DNA from: WLMZ01 sp031410915
GTDB taxonomy: Bacteria > Actinomycetota > Acidimicrobiia > Acidimicrobiales > Ilumatobacteraceae
Reading direction: 5' to 3'
Length of the DNA stretch: 64,000 nt
Assembly: GCA_031410915.1 (NCBI GenBank)
Contig: JANNZY010000002.1
Location: forward strand, 1-64,000
In this document: positions 9,724 through 17,151 of the stretch, piece after piece
Layout: every line of letters starts with the position of its first letter
Numbering within the stretch: position 1 is the stretch's first letter
The notes under the pieces: model-generated
Database searches by the model: none
Told to the model about the DNA's origin: nothing
Seen by the model: only the letters and a program-made list of their open reading frames with translations
Made by a program: the position numbers and the translations under genes

Positions 9724-9746
9724 GCCACCTGCCGGACGGGTTCTTG

Positions 9747-9819
9747 TGGAGCTGAGGGGAATCGAACCCCTGGCCTCAACAGTGCGATTGTTGCGCTCTA
9801 CCAACTGAGCTACAGCCCC
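9747..9819 (-). tRNA. tRNA-Ala (anticodon CGC)
   Basis: A complete 73-nt cloverleaf can be drawn: acceptor GGGGCTG pairing with CAGCTCC, D-arm with AGCTCAGTTGGTAGAGC, anticodon stem CAACA/TGTTG with loop ATCGCAC (anticodon CGC, decoding GCG), and T-arm GGTTCGATTCC. The G3:U70 wobble pair, the identity determinant of alanine tRNAs, is present. CCA is not encoded (the next bases are CAA), so it must be added after transcription. Confidence 0.97.
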
Positions 9820-9883
9820 GTGCGTGATGCGGCCGACAGCCTAGCGGCGCGACCCGCTGATCACGATGACCAATCCGCCGCGA

Positions 9884-10531
9884 TCAGGCGGCGCGGAACC
9901 AGGTGTTGTCCGAGTAGGAGCTCTGGCTGTGTTGCTCGATCTGACGGATCTGGACGAGCTTGTAGCAATAGCCGCACAACGCCAGGAATGACAGCGCGAA
10001 GGTGTACATCATCGAGTTGGCGTGGGTGGTTGCGGCCAGGAACAGCGTGCCGCACGAGGCCATCAGCAGCAGGAAGACGATGTTGGCCCGACGCCGCTTG
10101 ATCTCCATCCGACTGGACACCGGGCGATGGACCAATGCCTGACGGTGTTGGGACGGCTCGTGCAGACGAGTGGAACCGGGTTCGCCATGCATGCGACGCT
10201 GCATCGAGTGTGTCGACGCGTGCTCACGGTTGGGCACGGCGTGCAACGAGGCCGTACGGTGCAGTTGGCCTGGACGGCCGCCAGCAGCAGGGCGCACAAG
10301 CGGGGTCTGGCCGAACGGCGACGGGCTGTACTGCGACTGGGTCAGCGGGCGGGCCATCGACCGCATCGGTGCCATCCCACGGGTTGGGACGGAACGCTGC
10401 AGGCTGGAGAGCTGGCGATTGAAGTCAGAGACAGAACTGCCGGGACGGTTCTCGCTCCGGCTGCGAAGCAGCGGCGGTAGGAGGACGGCGGCCCATGCGG
10501 CGGCAACGGCGAGGAGAACGATCTTGGTCAC
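9884..10531 (-). CDS. Hypothetical two-segment membrane protein
   Basis: A 215-residue protein of unknown function. It begins with a hydrophobic segment (TKIVLLAVAAAWAAVLLPPL, residues 2-21), followed by a conserved-looking RSRSENRPGSSVSDFNRQL stretch, then a low-complexity region of about 110 residues rich in Arg, His, Ser and Pro, and ends with two hydrophobic segments (about 152-168 and 172-190). The GTG at 10531 starts the protein directly at the first membrane segment; longer translation adds an unlikely His-rich leader. This N-terminal layout occurs in other actinobacterial proteins of unknown role. Downstream lies tRNA-Ala; upstream is moaC on the same strand with a gap of about 98 bp. 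Confidence 0.65.
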   Translation of the reverse strand: MTKIVLLAVAAAWAAVLLPPLLRSRSENRPGSSVSDFNRQLSSLQRSVPTRGMAPMRSMARPLTQSQYSPSPFGQTPLVRPAAGGRPGQLHRTASLHAVPNREHASTHSMQRRMHGEPGSTRLHEPSQHRQALVHRPVSSRMEIKRRRANIVFLLLMASCGTLFLAATTHANSMMYTFALSFLALCGYCYKLVQIRQIEQHSQSSYSDNTWFRAA

Positions 10532-10629
10532 TGCTCGCCGCCTATGAATGAGGTGGAGTTGGTCATGGTGTGTTTTGTTGGTGTCGCTTCGGTGAACCAC
10601 AGGGCGAGGTTCATCGATCCGTCACATCA

Positions 10630-11145
10630 TTACGATTCTACAACATTCGTAACCGTACCATCAACATCGGTGTCACGCCGGTAGGTGCCGCCTCGGCCGC
10701 CAGTTTTCTCCCAGAGGGCCAGCTCACCGATGACCATGCCCTTGTCGGCGGACTTGCACATGTCGTAGATCGTCAGCGCGGCGACGCTGCAGGCGTGCAG
10801 CGCCTCCATCTCCACGCCGGTGCGATCGACCGTGTCGACCTGAGCTTCGATCGCGATGTGATCGTCGCCGATCTCGAAGTTGATGTGCACGGAACCCACC
10901 AGCAGTGGGTGACAGAGCGGGATCATGTCGGACGTGCGCTTGGCCGCCTGGATACCGGCGATGCGGGCAACCGCCAGCACGTCACCTTTTTTGACCTCGC
11001 GATTGGCGACAGCGGCAGTGGTCTCGGGCCGCATCGTGACCACGCACCGGGCGACGGCCCGGCGATGGGTGGCCTCCTTCGGCGTGACGTCGACCATGCG
11101 AGCACGACCGAGTGGGTCGAGGTGGGTGAAGGAGAGATCCGACAT
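10630..11145 (-). CDS. moaC: Cyclic pyranopterin monophosphate synthase MoaC
   Basis: Second enzyme of molybdenum-cofactor synthesis, converting the MoaA product to cyclic pyranopterin monophosphate. The protein starts MSDLSFTHLD and carries the family features DVTPKEATHRRA (residues about 19-30), the MIPLCHPL substrate motif and the C-terminal EKTGGRGG motif. It has 171 residues, slightly longer than usual because of a 15-residue tail after GGTYRR. Start ATG 11145 is backed by a TAACCT hexamer 10 nt upstream. It follows a secreted-protein gene in the moeA-moaA block, with a 76-bp gap that holds its own promoter. Confidence 0.95.
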   Translation of the reverse strand: MSDLSFTHLDPLGRARMVDVTPKEATHRRAVARCVVTMRPETTAAVANREVKKGDVLAVARIAGIQAAKRTSDMIPLCHPLLVGSVHINFEIGDDHIAIEAQVDTVDRTGVEMEALHACSVAALTIYDMCKSADKGMVIGELALWEKTGGRGGTYRRDTDVDGTVTNVVES

Positions 11146-11155
11146 CTGGGAGGAC

Positions 11156-11161
11156 AGGTTA
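11156..11161 (-). promoter_or_regulatory. -10 hexamer of moaC
   Basis: TAACCT on the minus strand ends 10 nt before the moaC ATG, giving moaC a promoter independent of the upstream moeA-moaA transcript. Confidence 0.5.
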
Positions 11162-11221
11162 GTGAACGCGCGAGGCATCCACCGCGCATCATGCGTCGCG
11201 AGGACGTGTGACGACGACCCG

Positions 11222-12184
11222 CTACGACGAATTGGTGAGGATCGCACCGGTGTCGACGGCCTCGAAGGCCGAGCCGGGGATGCGCTTCAACTGGTTCAGG
11301 TCGTCGTCGTCCCAGCCCGGACTCGGAGCACCCTGGAAGAACCAGTTGCTGCCGTTGTCGGCGACGATGAACCCGTACACCTTCAGCGCCTCGGCGATCA
11401 CTCGGGCCTGACCGGTGAGGCCACTGAGGTCGAAGTCGGCCCGCATCCGGAAGCGCTGCCCCATCGCCGGTAGGCCAGGGTCGTCGATGGCGGACGCGAA
11501 GTGCGTGGCCGGCAGGATGTACCCGCGCCGGGTGTTGCCGAACGTGACCCGGATCGCGTGGTTGATGCGGCCTGCGGCAACCTCTTCGAACTTCACCAGG
11601 CCGGGCAGGATCGCCAGCCCGGCTGCGTCGGCGCTGGTCCACCCGAGCGGGCGGAGCGCGTCGGAGGTCAGGTCGAACCTGGCCCCCGACGCCGCCGACC
11701 AACCGTTGCCGCTGCGCTGGCCGACGAACAGCTCGAACAGCTGGCACGTGCCCTGCTGCAGCACGATCACATGGCGGTCGCCGCTCTGCCCGCCACCTTC
11801 GACCGGTGCGTCGAGAGGGATCGGGAACGGGCCGGGATCGCTCTCGTCGCCGTAGTCGGTGTACGTGATCGGCACGAGCGCTTGTCCGGCGGGCACGACC
11901 ACGTACGGGATGCCGTAGCCAGCGAACTCGCCGAAGTCGGGGTGCAACGAGCCACCCGGGATGCGCACGCCGGCGCGGATCGGAAGGCGATCGATGGCTT
12001 GGTTCCACGAGTTGCCGGCGGGATAGATCGGGCAACCGGCCAGGGTTGCACCGACGTTGCGCGTGGCCTGCTTGGTGGCCGCAGCCGGCCCGTTGACGGC
12101 GGTCGGCGCGGCGGCCGCGACGGCGAGACCCCCCGCCGCGAGAAAGCCGGCGATCACGAGGCTGCGCCGGACCGGGCGGCGCAC
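11222..12184 (-). CDS. Secreted protein of unknown function within the Moco block
   Basis: A 320-residue protein that begins with a clear signal peptide: Arg-rich start (MRRPVRRS), hydrophobic core to about residue 27, Ala-rich cleavage region. The mature part is soluble and has no membrane segment. It contains CPIYPAGNSWNQ near 51-62 and a recognisable block around PLGWTSADAAGLAILPGLVKFEE and INHAIRVTF that I associate with an uncharacterised secreted family in actinobacteria and other bacteria; no enzyme motif is obvious. Two Cys (in AGCP and GTCQ) could pair. It starts 3 bp after the moaA stop codon, so it is co-transcribed and probably translationally coupled with moaA, although nothing in it suggests cofactor synthesis. 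Confidence 0.75.
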   Translation of the reverse strand: MRRPVRRSLVIAGFLAAGGLAVAAAAPTAVNGPAAATKQATRNVGATLAGCPIYPAGNSWNQAIDRLPIRAGVRIPGGSLHPDFGEFAGYGIPYVVVPAGQALVPITYTDYGDESDPGPFPIPLDAPVEGGGQSGDRHVIVLQQGTCQLFELFVGQRSGNGWSAASGARFDLTSDALRPLGWTSADAAGLAILPGLVKFEEVAAGRINHAIRVTFGNTRRGYILPATHFASAIDDPGLPAMGQRFRMRADFDLSGLTGQARVIAEALKVYGFIVADNGSNWFFQGAPSPGWDDDDLNQLKRIPGSAFEAVDTGAILTNSS

Positions 12185-12187
12185 GGG

Positions 12188-13186
12188 TCAGCCGCCGATC
12201 TGGCTCATCGTGCGCACCGGGCGCGTGAAGTTGACCTGGTTGATCTGGTGGCCGGCCCATTTCGTGCCGACCGCTCGTTGGATCTGGGCAGCGACCTCGT
12301 CGTCGGTGGCACCGTCGCGCATCGAGCGCAGCAAGTCGAACTCGTCGGTCGCGAACAGGCAGGTGCGGAATTGGCCGTCGGCGGTGAGCCGCACCCGATC
12401 GCAATCGCCGCAGAACGGCTTGGAGACCGTCGGGATCACACCGATCATGCCGGCACCGTCGAGGTAGCGGAAGCGGTCGGCCGGGGCGGCGCCGCGAGCC
12501 GGCATCCGTTCGAGCGGGTAGACCGCGTCGATCGCGGCGACGATCTCGTCCTGGGTGACGACGTCGTTGCTCATCCAGTGGCCGGACGCGTCGAGCGGCA
12601 TGAACTCGATGAAGCGCACCTCGACCTCGTGCTCGCGGCCGTAGCGGGCGAGATCGAGGATCTCGTCATCGTTCACGCCACGCTGCACGACGGCGTTGAT
12701 CTTGACCGGCGAGAAGCCCGCTTCCTTCGCGGCTTCGATGCCGTCCAGCACGCGAACCAGCTCGTCGCGGCGGGTCATCTGCTGGAAGCGCTCGCGCTGC
12801 AGCGTGTCCAGGCTGACGTTGACGCGATCGAGGCCGGCAGCCCGGAGCTCGTCGGCGAGGAGGCGGAACGTGGCCCCGTTCGTGGTGATCGACAGCTCGG
12901 GTCGCTGGCCGCTGGGCAGCCGCAGCGCGTCCAGCTTGGCCACGAGCTTGGGTAGGTGGGCACGTACCGTCGGCTCACCACCGGTGAGACGGATGCCGTC
13001 GACATCGAAGCGCTGCACAAAGATGCCGGCCAGGCGCTCGATCTCCTCGAACGACATGATGCCGCCGCGATCCAGCCACTGCATGCCCTCTTCCGGCATG
13101 CAGTAGGTGCAACGGAAGTTGCAGCGATCCGTCACCGAGATGCGCAGGTCGCGAATGGTGCGTCCAAAGGGATCAACGAGATCCAT
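12188..13186 (-). CDS. moaA: GTP 3',8-cyclase MoaA (radical SAM)
   Basis: First enzyme of molybdenum-cofactor synthesis, rearranging GTP with radical SAM chemistry. The SAM-binding cluster is C22-x3-C26-x2-C29 (CNFRCTYC), and the second cluster that holds substrate uses C259, C262 and C276. The protein ends in the essential Gly-Gly tail (QIGG), as in functional MoaA. Length 332 is normal. Start ATG 13186 lies 6 nt after a TAGGCT hexamer, which itself overlaps the last codons of moeA, so moaA can be transcribed with moeA or on its own. Confidence 0.97.
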   Translation of the reverse strand: MDLVDPFGRTIRDLRISVTDRCNFRCTYCMPEEGMQWLDRGGIMSFEEIERLAGIFVQRFDVDGIRLTGGEPTVRAHLPKLVAKLDALRLPSGQRPELSITTNGATFRLLADELRAAGLDRVNVSLDTLQRERFQQMTRRDELVRVLDGIEAAKEAGFSPVKINAVVQRGVNDDEILDLARYGREHEVEVRFIEFMPLDASGHWMSNDVVTQDEIVAAIDAVYPLERMPARGAAPADRFRYLDGAGMIGVIPTVSKPFCGDCDRVRLTADGQFRTCLFATDEFDLLRSMRDGATDDEVAAQIQRAVGTKWAGHQINQVNFTRPVRTMSQIGG

Positions 13187-13190
13187 CGGC

Positions 13191-14450
13191 TCAGCCTACG
13201 ACGAACACGGTGACATCGCCCCCAGCGGAGACGCCGTCGCCGTCGGGCACCTCGGCGATGGCATTCGCGACGGCCGACGCGGACAGTTGGTGGCTGCCCT
13301 GCGGACCGAGCGCGGTGACGTGGTAGCGGCCGTCCTCGCCGAACGCTCCGTGGACGCGCACGTAGTGGATCTTGCCGTCGCGAGACCGCTTCAGCGGAGC
13401 ATCGGTGATGGCCCGGATGGCCGGCCGCAGCAGGGGCTCGCGGTGGCCCATCATCTTGCGCAGCGCCGGACGGGCGAGCAGTTCGAAGCTGACCAACGAC
13501 GACACCGGATTGCCGGGCAAGCCGACGACAGGCACCGAGCGGCCGCTGCCATTGACCAGTTGGCCGAACGCGAAGGGCTTGGCCGGCTTGATCGCGATCT
13601 CCATCCACTGCATCGCCGCGATGCGCGACAACACGGCCTTGACGACGTCGTAGTCGCCCATGCTGACGCCACCGCTCGTGACGATGATGTCGCACGCGTC
13701 GGCAGCGTCGTGCAGCACCACCTCGAGCGCGGACTCGTCGTCGCGGACCACGCCGTAATCGACGGCGATCGCGCCGGTCTCGGCCACCAGGCCGAGCAGC
13801 ATCGTCTTGTTGCTCTCGCGGATCTGCCCGGCAGCGAGCGGGCTGCCGTCGTCGATCAGCTCGTCGCCCGTCGACAACACGGCGACGCGGACCCGCGGAT
13901 GGACCAGGACGGACCGGGCGTTGACACTCGCCAACACCCCGGCGATGGCCGGCCGGATGACCGTCCCCGCGTCGTACAGCGCCGTGCCGGAAGCGATGTC
14001 ATCGCCGACGCCGCGCACGGCCTGTCCGGCGACCACCGAACGCAGAACCCGCACGCGGTCGCCGTCATCGAGACGCTGGGTCTCTTCGACCATCACGATC
14101 GCGTCCGCGCCGGCGGGCACGGGTGCGCCCGTCATGATGCGGATCGCTTCACCGGCGGCGAGCACACGGTCAGACGCCCGTCCGGCCGCGACTTCGTCGA
14201 CCACCGCCAGCTCGGCGGGCACCGTGACCGTGTCCGCGGCGCGCACCGCGTAACCATCCATCGCGCTGTTCGCGAAAGGGGGCACGTCCTCGACCGCCAC
14301 GACCGCCTCGGCCAGCACGAGTCCGGTCGCCGCGTCGATCGACACCGACGTCGGGCCCAGCACGGCGCAGGTGTCCAACACGATCTGGCGCGCCTCGTGG
14401 ATCGAGACACGCAGACGGTCCAGCGGCGTGTCCATGGCGGGTGCGTCCAT
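13191..14450 (-). CDS. moeA: Molybdopterin molybdenumtransferase MoeA
   Basis: Inserts molybdate into adenylylated molybdopterin, the last common step of Moco synthesis. The 419-residue protein has the MoeA N-terminal domain (ALAEAV-like segment LVLAEAVVAVEDVPPF), the central MoCF domain with TSGGVSMGDYD and the LPGNPVS motif, and a C-terminal beta-barrel domain. ATG 14450 is chosen because a TACCGT hexamer lies 7 nt upstream; an internal ATG at 14435 is possible. The frame is open far upstream but that part is antisense to the glycolipid-binding gene. It is the first gene of the moeA-moaA-secreted protein-moaC block. Confidence 0.96.
   Translation of the reverse strand: MDAPAMDTPLDRLRVSIHEARQIVLDTCAVLGPTSVSIDAATGLVLAEAVVAVEDVPPFANSAMDGYAVRAADTVTVPAELAVVDEVAAGRASDRVLAAGEAIRIMTGAPVPAGADAIVMVEETQRLDDGDRVRVLRSVVAGQAVRGVGDDIASGTALYDAGTVIRPAIAGVLASVNARSVLVHPRVRVAVLSTGDELIDDGSPLAAGQIRESNKTMLLGLVAETGAIAVDYGVVRDDESALEVVLHDAADACDIIVTSGGVSMGDYDVVKAVLSRIAAMQWMEIAIKPAKPFAFGQLVNGSGRSVPVVGLPGNPVSSLVSFELLARPALRKMMGHREPLLRPAIRAITDAPLKRSRDGKIHYVRVHGAFGEDGRYHVTALGPQGSHQLSASAVANAIAEVPDGDGVSAGGDVTVFVVG
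13193..13198 (-). promoter_or_regulatory. -10 hexamer of moaA inside moeA stop region
   Basis: TAGGCT on the minus strand spans the final codons of moeA (Val-Gly-stop) and ends 6 nt before the moaA ATG. It fits the leaderless pattern seen elsewhere in the window. Confidence 0.5.
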
Positions 14451-14457
14451 CCCGTGC

Positions 14458-14463
14458 ACGGTA
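14458..14463 (-). promoter_or_regulatory. -10 hexamer of moeA
   Basis: TACCGT on the minus strand ends 7 nt before ATG 14450, with no Shine-Dalgarno between them. Confidence 0.6.
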
Positions 14464-14492
14464 CCGCCTCGATCCCGACAGACTGGATTGCG

Positions 14493-15074
14493 ATGACGGA
14501 TGGTGAGCACCGGCCCGAGCCGTACCGCGCGTTGCCCGCCGATGGGCATGTCGTGCGCTGGTCGCCGGCCGACGACCACTCCGTGGTCGAGGAGTTGTCG
14601 ATCACGTGGGACAACGAGGCCTGGACCGCGTCGGGCGTCGTCGGGCGAGAGGCCGTCCAATACGTGGTACGCATCTCGCCGATGTGGCAGGCACGGCAGT
14701 TCCTGCTGTTTCGCGACATGGACGAACCGGACCTGTGGCTGGGCACCGACGGCAGTGGTCGCTGGGGTGAGATGAACGGCGCCCACCGGCCCGATCTCGA
14801 CGGCTGCATCGACATCGACCTGGCCTGCACGCCCTTCACGAACACGCTGCCGATCCGCCGCCTGCCGCTGCGCGTCGGAGACTCGGCCGAGCTGATCGTG
14901 GCCTACATCGACGTGGAGACGCTGGACGTGCGCCCCGACCGGCAGCGCTACACACGACTCTCCTCGCACCATTGGCGCTTCGAGCAGTTCGACACCGGCT
15001 TCGCCGAGGAGATCGAGGTCGACGAGTTCGGACTCGTGGTCGATTACCCCTCGCTGTTCACGCGCCGCGACTGA
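14493..15074 (+). CDS. Putative glycolipid-binding family protein (PF06475-like)
   Basis: A 193-residue cytosolic-looking protein. The segments PMWQARQFLLFRDMDEPDLW, GEMNGAHRPDLDGC, DLACTPFTNTLPIRRLPL and RYTRLSSHHWRFEQ match the pattern I know from the putative glycolipid-binding family PF06475, a beta-barrel family with a homologue linked to glycolipid binding in other bacteria. No signal peptide or membrane segment. ATG 14493 follows CAGACT by 8 nt, a weaker variant of the leaderless -10. It is divergent from moeA (42 bp between start codons) and convergent with galU. The family assignment is strong by motif; the ligand is unknown. Confidence 0.8.
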   Translation: MTDGEHRPEPYRALPADGHVVRWSPADDHSVVEELSITWDNEAWTASGVVGREAVQYVVRISPMWQARQFLLFRDMDEPDLWLGTDGSGRWGEMNGAHRPDLDGCIDIDLACTPFTNTLPIRRLPLRVGDSAELIVAYIDVETLDVRPDRQRYTRLSSHHWRFEQFDTGFAEEIEVDEFGLVVDYPSLFTRRD

Positions 15075-15098
15075 CGCGCGTCGGGCGCGGCGGTCGGC

Positions 15099-15968
15099 TC
15101 AGTTGCCGAGGATGCGGTCCAGCTCGCCGCGGAACTCGGTGCCATAGCGGGGGTGCTCGAGGGCGAGTTCGACCAGCGCGGACATCCAGCCGACCGGGTT
15201 ACCCGTGTCGTAGCGCTTCACGTCGCGCAGCACTCCGTGGAAGGGACCGGCTGCGGCTTGGACGCGGAGCGCGTCGGTGAGCTGCAGTTCACCGACTGCA
15301 CCAGGTTTCAGTTCGGCGATCGCCTCGAACACGTCGGGGGTGAGCACATAGCGGCCGATGATGATGAGGTCGCTCGGCGCATCGGCCGCTTTCGGCTTCT
15401 CGACCATGTCACTGATGCCGACGACGCCGTCTGCGCTGATCGGCCCGGTCGGGTTGATGACGCCGTATGCGCCGACCTCGTCACGGGGCACGCGCTTGAG
15501 CCCGACGACGCTGCCGCCGGTGTCGACACACACATCGCACATCGCCGCGAGCAGGTCGCTCGAGCCCATGATCTCGTCCGGCAACAGCACGGCGAAGGGC
15601 TGATCGCCGACGACGTCGCGGGCGCATCCCACGGCGTGACCGAGGCCCAGCGCCTTGTCCTGGTAGGCGAAGCTGATCCGGAGGTCGTTGCCGATTGCCC
15701 GCATCCGGGCGGCGAGTTCGTGGCGACCGCTCTCCTCCAGCTTGGCGAGCACGGCCGGGGCGTCGGCGAAGTAGGCCTCCAGCGACGGCTTGGTGTGGCT
15801 GTTGACGATGACGACGTGGTCGATGCCTGCGCCCTGCGCTTCGTCGAGGATGAGCTGCAGTGCCGGGACGTCGATGATCGGCAGCAGTTCCTTCGGGACG
15901 GCCTTGGTGGCCGGCAGGAACCGGGTTCCGAGGCCAGCAGCTGGGATGACGGCAGTCCGGACAGGCAT
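15099..15968 (-). CDS. galU: UTP-glucose-1-phosphate uridylyltransferase
   Basis: Makes UDP-glucose from UTP and glucose 1-phosphate for cell-envelope glycans. The 289-residue protein starts with the nucleotide-binding motif AAGLGTRFLPATK (about 10-22), followed by PKELLPI, and carries VEKPKAADAPSDL and the DTGNPVGW motif (YDTGN) of the bacterial GalU group. Length is typical. ATG 15968 lies 6 nt after TAGCCT, so the message is probably leaderless. Divergent from the FmdB-like gene with 73 bp between. Confidence 0.96.
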   Translation of the reverse strand: MPVRTAVIPAAGLGTRFLPATKAVPKELLPIIDVPALQLILDEAQGAGIDHVVIVNSHTKPSLEAYFADAPAVLAKLEESGRHELAARMRAIGNDLRISFAYQDKALGLGHAVGCARDVVGDQPFAVLLPDEIMGSSDLLAAMCDVCVDTGGSVVGLKRVPRDEVGAYGVINPTGPISADGVVGISDMVEKPKAADAPSDLIIIGRYVLTPDVFEAIAELKPGAVGELQLTDALRVQAAAGPFHGVLRDVKRYDTGNPVGWMSALVELALEHPRYGTEFRGELDRILGN

Positions 15969-15974
15969 GGGGCC

Positions 15975-15980
15975 AGGCTA
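15975..15980 (-). promoter_or_regulatory. -10 hexamer of galU
   Basis: TAGCCT on the minus strand, 6 nt before the galU ATG at 15968. Confidence 0.6.
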
Positions 15981-15991
15981 CAAACACCCGG

Positions 15992-15997
15992 TACGCT
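15992..15997 (+). promoter_or_regulatory. Probable -10 of the FmdB-like gene
   Basis: TACGCT lies 44 nt before ATG 16042, implying a leader of about 38 nt that contains a proper ribosome-binding site (GCGGAG, 16028-16033). This gene thus differs from its leaderless neighbours. Confidence 0.45.
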
Positions 15998-16041
15998 TGG
16001 CACTCCTGGCGATCGACTGCTGACCCTGCGGAGAAACCACA

Positions 16042-16473
16042 ATGCCCACCTATGTCTACAAGTTCCTCGACACAGGCGAGACCATCGAGATCCAGCAGGC
16101 CTTCAGCGACGACGCGTTGACCGAAGCGGTGCATCCCACGTCCGGCCACAGCAAGCCGGTCAAGAAGGTGTTCCTGCCAGTCGGTGTCACGTTCAAGGGC
16201 GGCGGCTTCTACAAGACTGACAGTCGCGGCGGCAAGTCGTCGACCAGTTCGTCGGGCGAATCCGGCGCGTCGACCGCATCGGGCTCGTCCGGCTCGTCGT
16301 CGGGTGATTCAGGCAGCTCGTCGAGCAACGGCTCATCGACCTCGTCGTCGTCCTCGTCGTCGTCCTCGTCGTCACCAGCGAGTTCGGGTTCGTCGAGCTC
16401 GGGTTCGTCGGGCTCGGGTTCTGGCTCGGGCTCGTCGACGCCGTCGAGCAGCTCCAGCTCGTCGTCGAGCTGA
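16042..16473 (+). CDS. FmdB-like protein without zinc-ribbon cysteines, polyserine tail
   Basis: A 143-residue protein. The first 60 residues follow the FmdB/CxxC_CxxC_SSSS family (MPTYVYKF at the start, PVGVTFKGGGFYKTDSR at about 46-62), but every cysteine of the zinc ribbon is missing: the entire protein has none. The usual CxxC positions are occupied by residues in FLDTGETIE and EAVHPTSGHS. Residues 65-143 are a low-complexity tail of Ser with Gly, Thr, Pro and Ala. The family role is unclear even in canonical members (regulatory or metal related), and this variant cannot bind zinc through cysteines. Start ATG 16042 has a good Shine-Dalgarno. A cysteine-less form may be normal for this lineage. 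Confidence 0.8.
   Translation: MPTYVYKFLDTGETIEIQQAFSDDALTEAVHPTSGHSKPVKKVFLPVGVTFKGGGFYKTDSRGGKSSTSSSGESGASTASGSSGSSSGDSGSSSSNGSSTSSSSSSSSSSSPASSGSSSSGSSGSGSGSGSSTPSSSSSSSSS
16233..16470 (+). repeat. TCG-rich low-complexity coding repeat
   Basis: Trinucleotide-like array of TCG, AGC and GGC codons encoding the polyserine tail of the FmdB-like protein. It is densest at about 16337-16372, where TCGTCG units run almost without interruption. Such tracts can slip during replication. Confidence 0.7.
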
Positions 16474-16542
16474 CCTCCGGCGCCGCTACCCTCACCTCGC
16501 CGCTTCCCCCGCCGGTTCGTCACCGCGCCCTGGAGGTCGCCG

Positions 16543-17151
16543 ATGTCGTTGTTCTCGTTCGGTCATTGGCCGTCGCGCGTGCGGTTGCTGCTCGCCCGCC
16601 GGCCATGGATCTACTGGCTCGTCGTCGCCGCACTGACCGCCGGGGTGGTGAGCGCCGTGGTCCGGGCATCGATGCGCATCGAGCGCGAACGGGCCTCGTG
16701 GGGCTCGACGATCACGATCACGGTCGCCGGGCGCGACATCGCGCCGGGCGAGTCCGTCGTCGCCGCGACCGTCCGCCGCGACTACCCGGAAGCGATGGTG
16801 CCCGCGACAGCGGTGGTCGACCTGCCCCCCGATGCTGTTGCGCTGCAGCGGATCAGCGCCGGCGAGGTCCTGGTCGCCGCCGACCTGGCACGAGGCAGCG
16901 GACCGGCCGCGCTCGTGCCCGAGGGCTGGCTGGCCGTGCATGTGAACACGACGACCGCGGCGTTCTCGGTCGGCGACTCCGTGGCGATTCTGGCTGACGG
17001 ACAGCTGATCGCGCCTGATGCGCTGGTGGTGGGTGTCGATCCCGATGGCCCGCTCGTTGCAGTGCCGTTGGACGATGCAGCTGTGGTGGCCGACGCAGTG
17101 ACGCGGGGTTCGGTTGCCGTCGCGCTCAGCGCCAGCCCGCCGCCACGATGA
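16543..17151 (+). CDS. Membrane-anchored SAF-domain protein (CpaB-like)
   Basis: A 202-residue protein with one N-terminal membrane segment (about residues 23-42, IYWLVVAALTAGVVSAVV) and an outside-facing SAF domain (about 55-125) with VAGRDIAPGESVVAATV and RISAGEVLVAADL, the two-part SAF pattern seen in CpaB of type IV pilus/Tad systems and in FlgA. A third section (about 130-195) resembles the SAF-linked RcpC-type beta region (VHVNTTTAAFSVGDSVAIL). A GGAGG ribosome-binding site is 7 nt before ATG 16543. No other Tad genes are present nearby, so a pilus role is only a family inference. Its 3' end overlaps the convergent uppP by 26 bp. Confidence 0.75.
   Translation: MSLFSFGHWPSRVRLLLARRPWIYWLVVAALTAGVVSAVVRASMRIERERASWGSTITITVAGRDIAPGESVVAATVRRDYPEAMVPATAVVDLPPDAVALQRISAGEVLVAADLARGSGPAALVPEGWLAVHVNTTTAAFSVGDSVAILADGQLIAPDALVVGVDPDGPLVAVPLDDAAVVADAVTRGSVAVALSASPPPR

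Noticed and set aside
13107..14492. Long plus-strand extension upstream of the glycolipid-binding gene
   Set aside because: It is antisense to moaA/moeA and has no domain; the family N-terminus begins at ATG 14493.
16337..16372. Possible CRISPR or satellite-like array
   Set aside because: The TCG repeats have no spacers and simply encode serines in frame.
16193..16523. Acidic open frame opposite the polyserine tail
   Set aside because: Translation is an Asp/Glu/Pro repeat caused by the TCG-rich DNA; no start signal.
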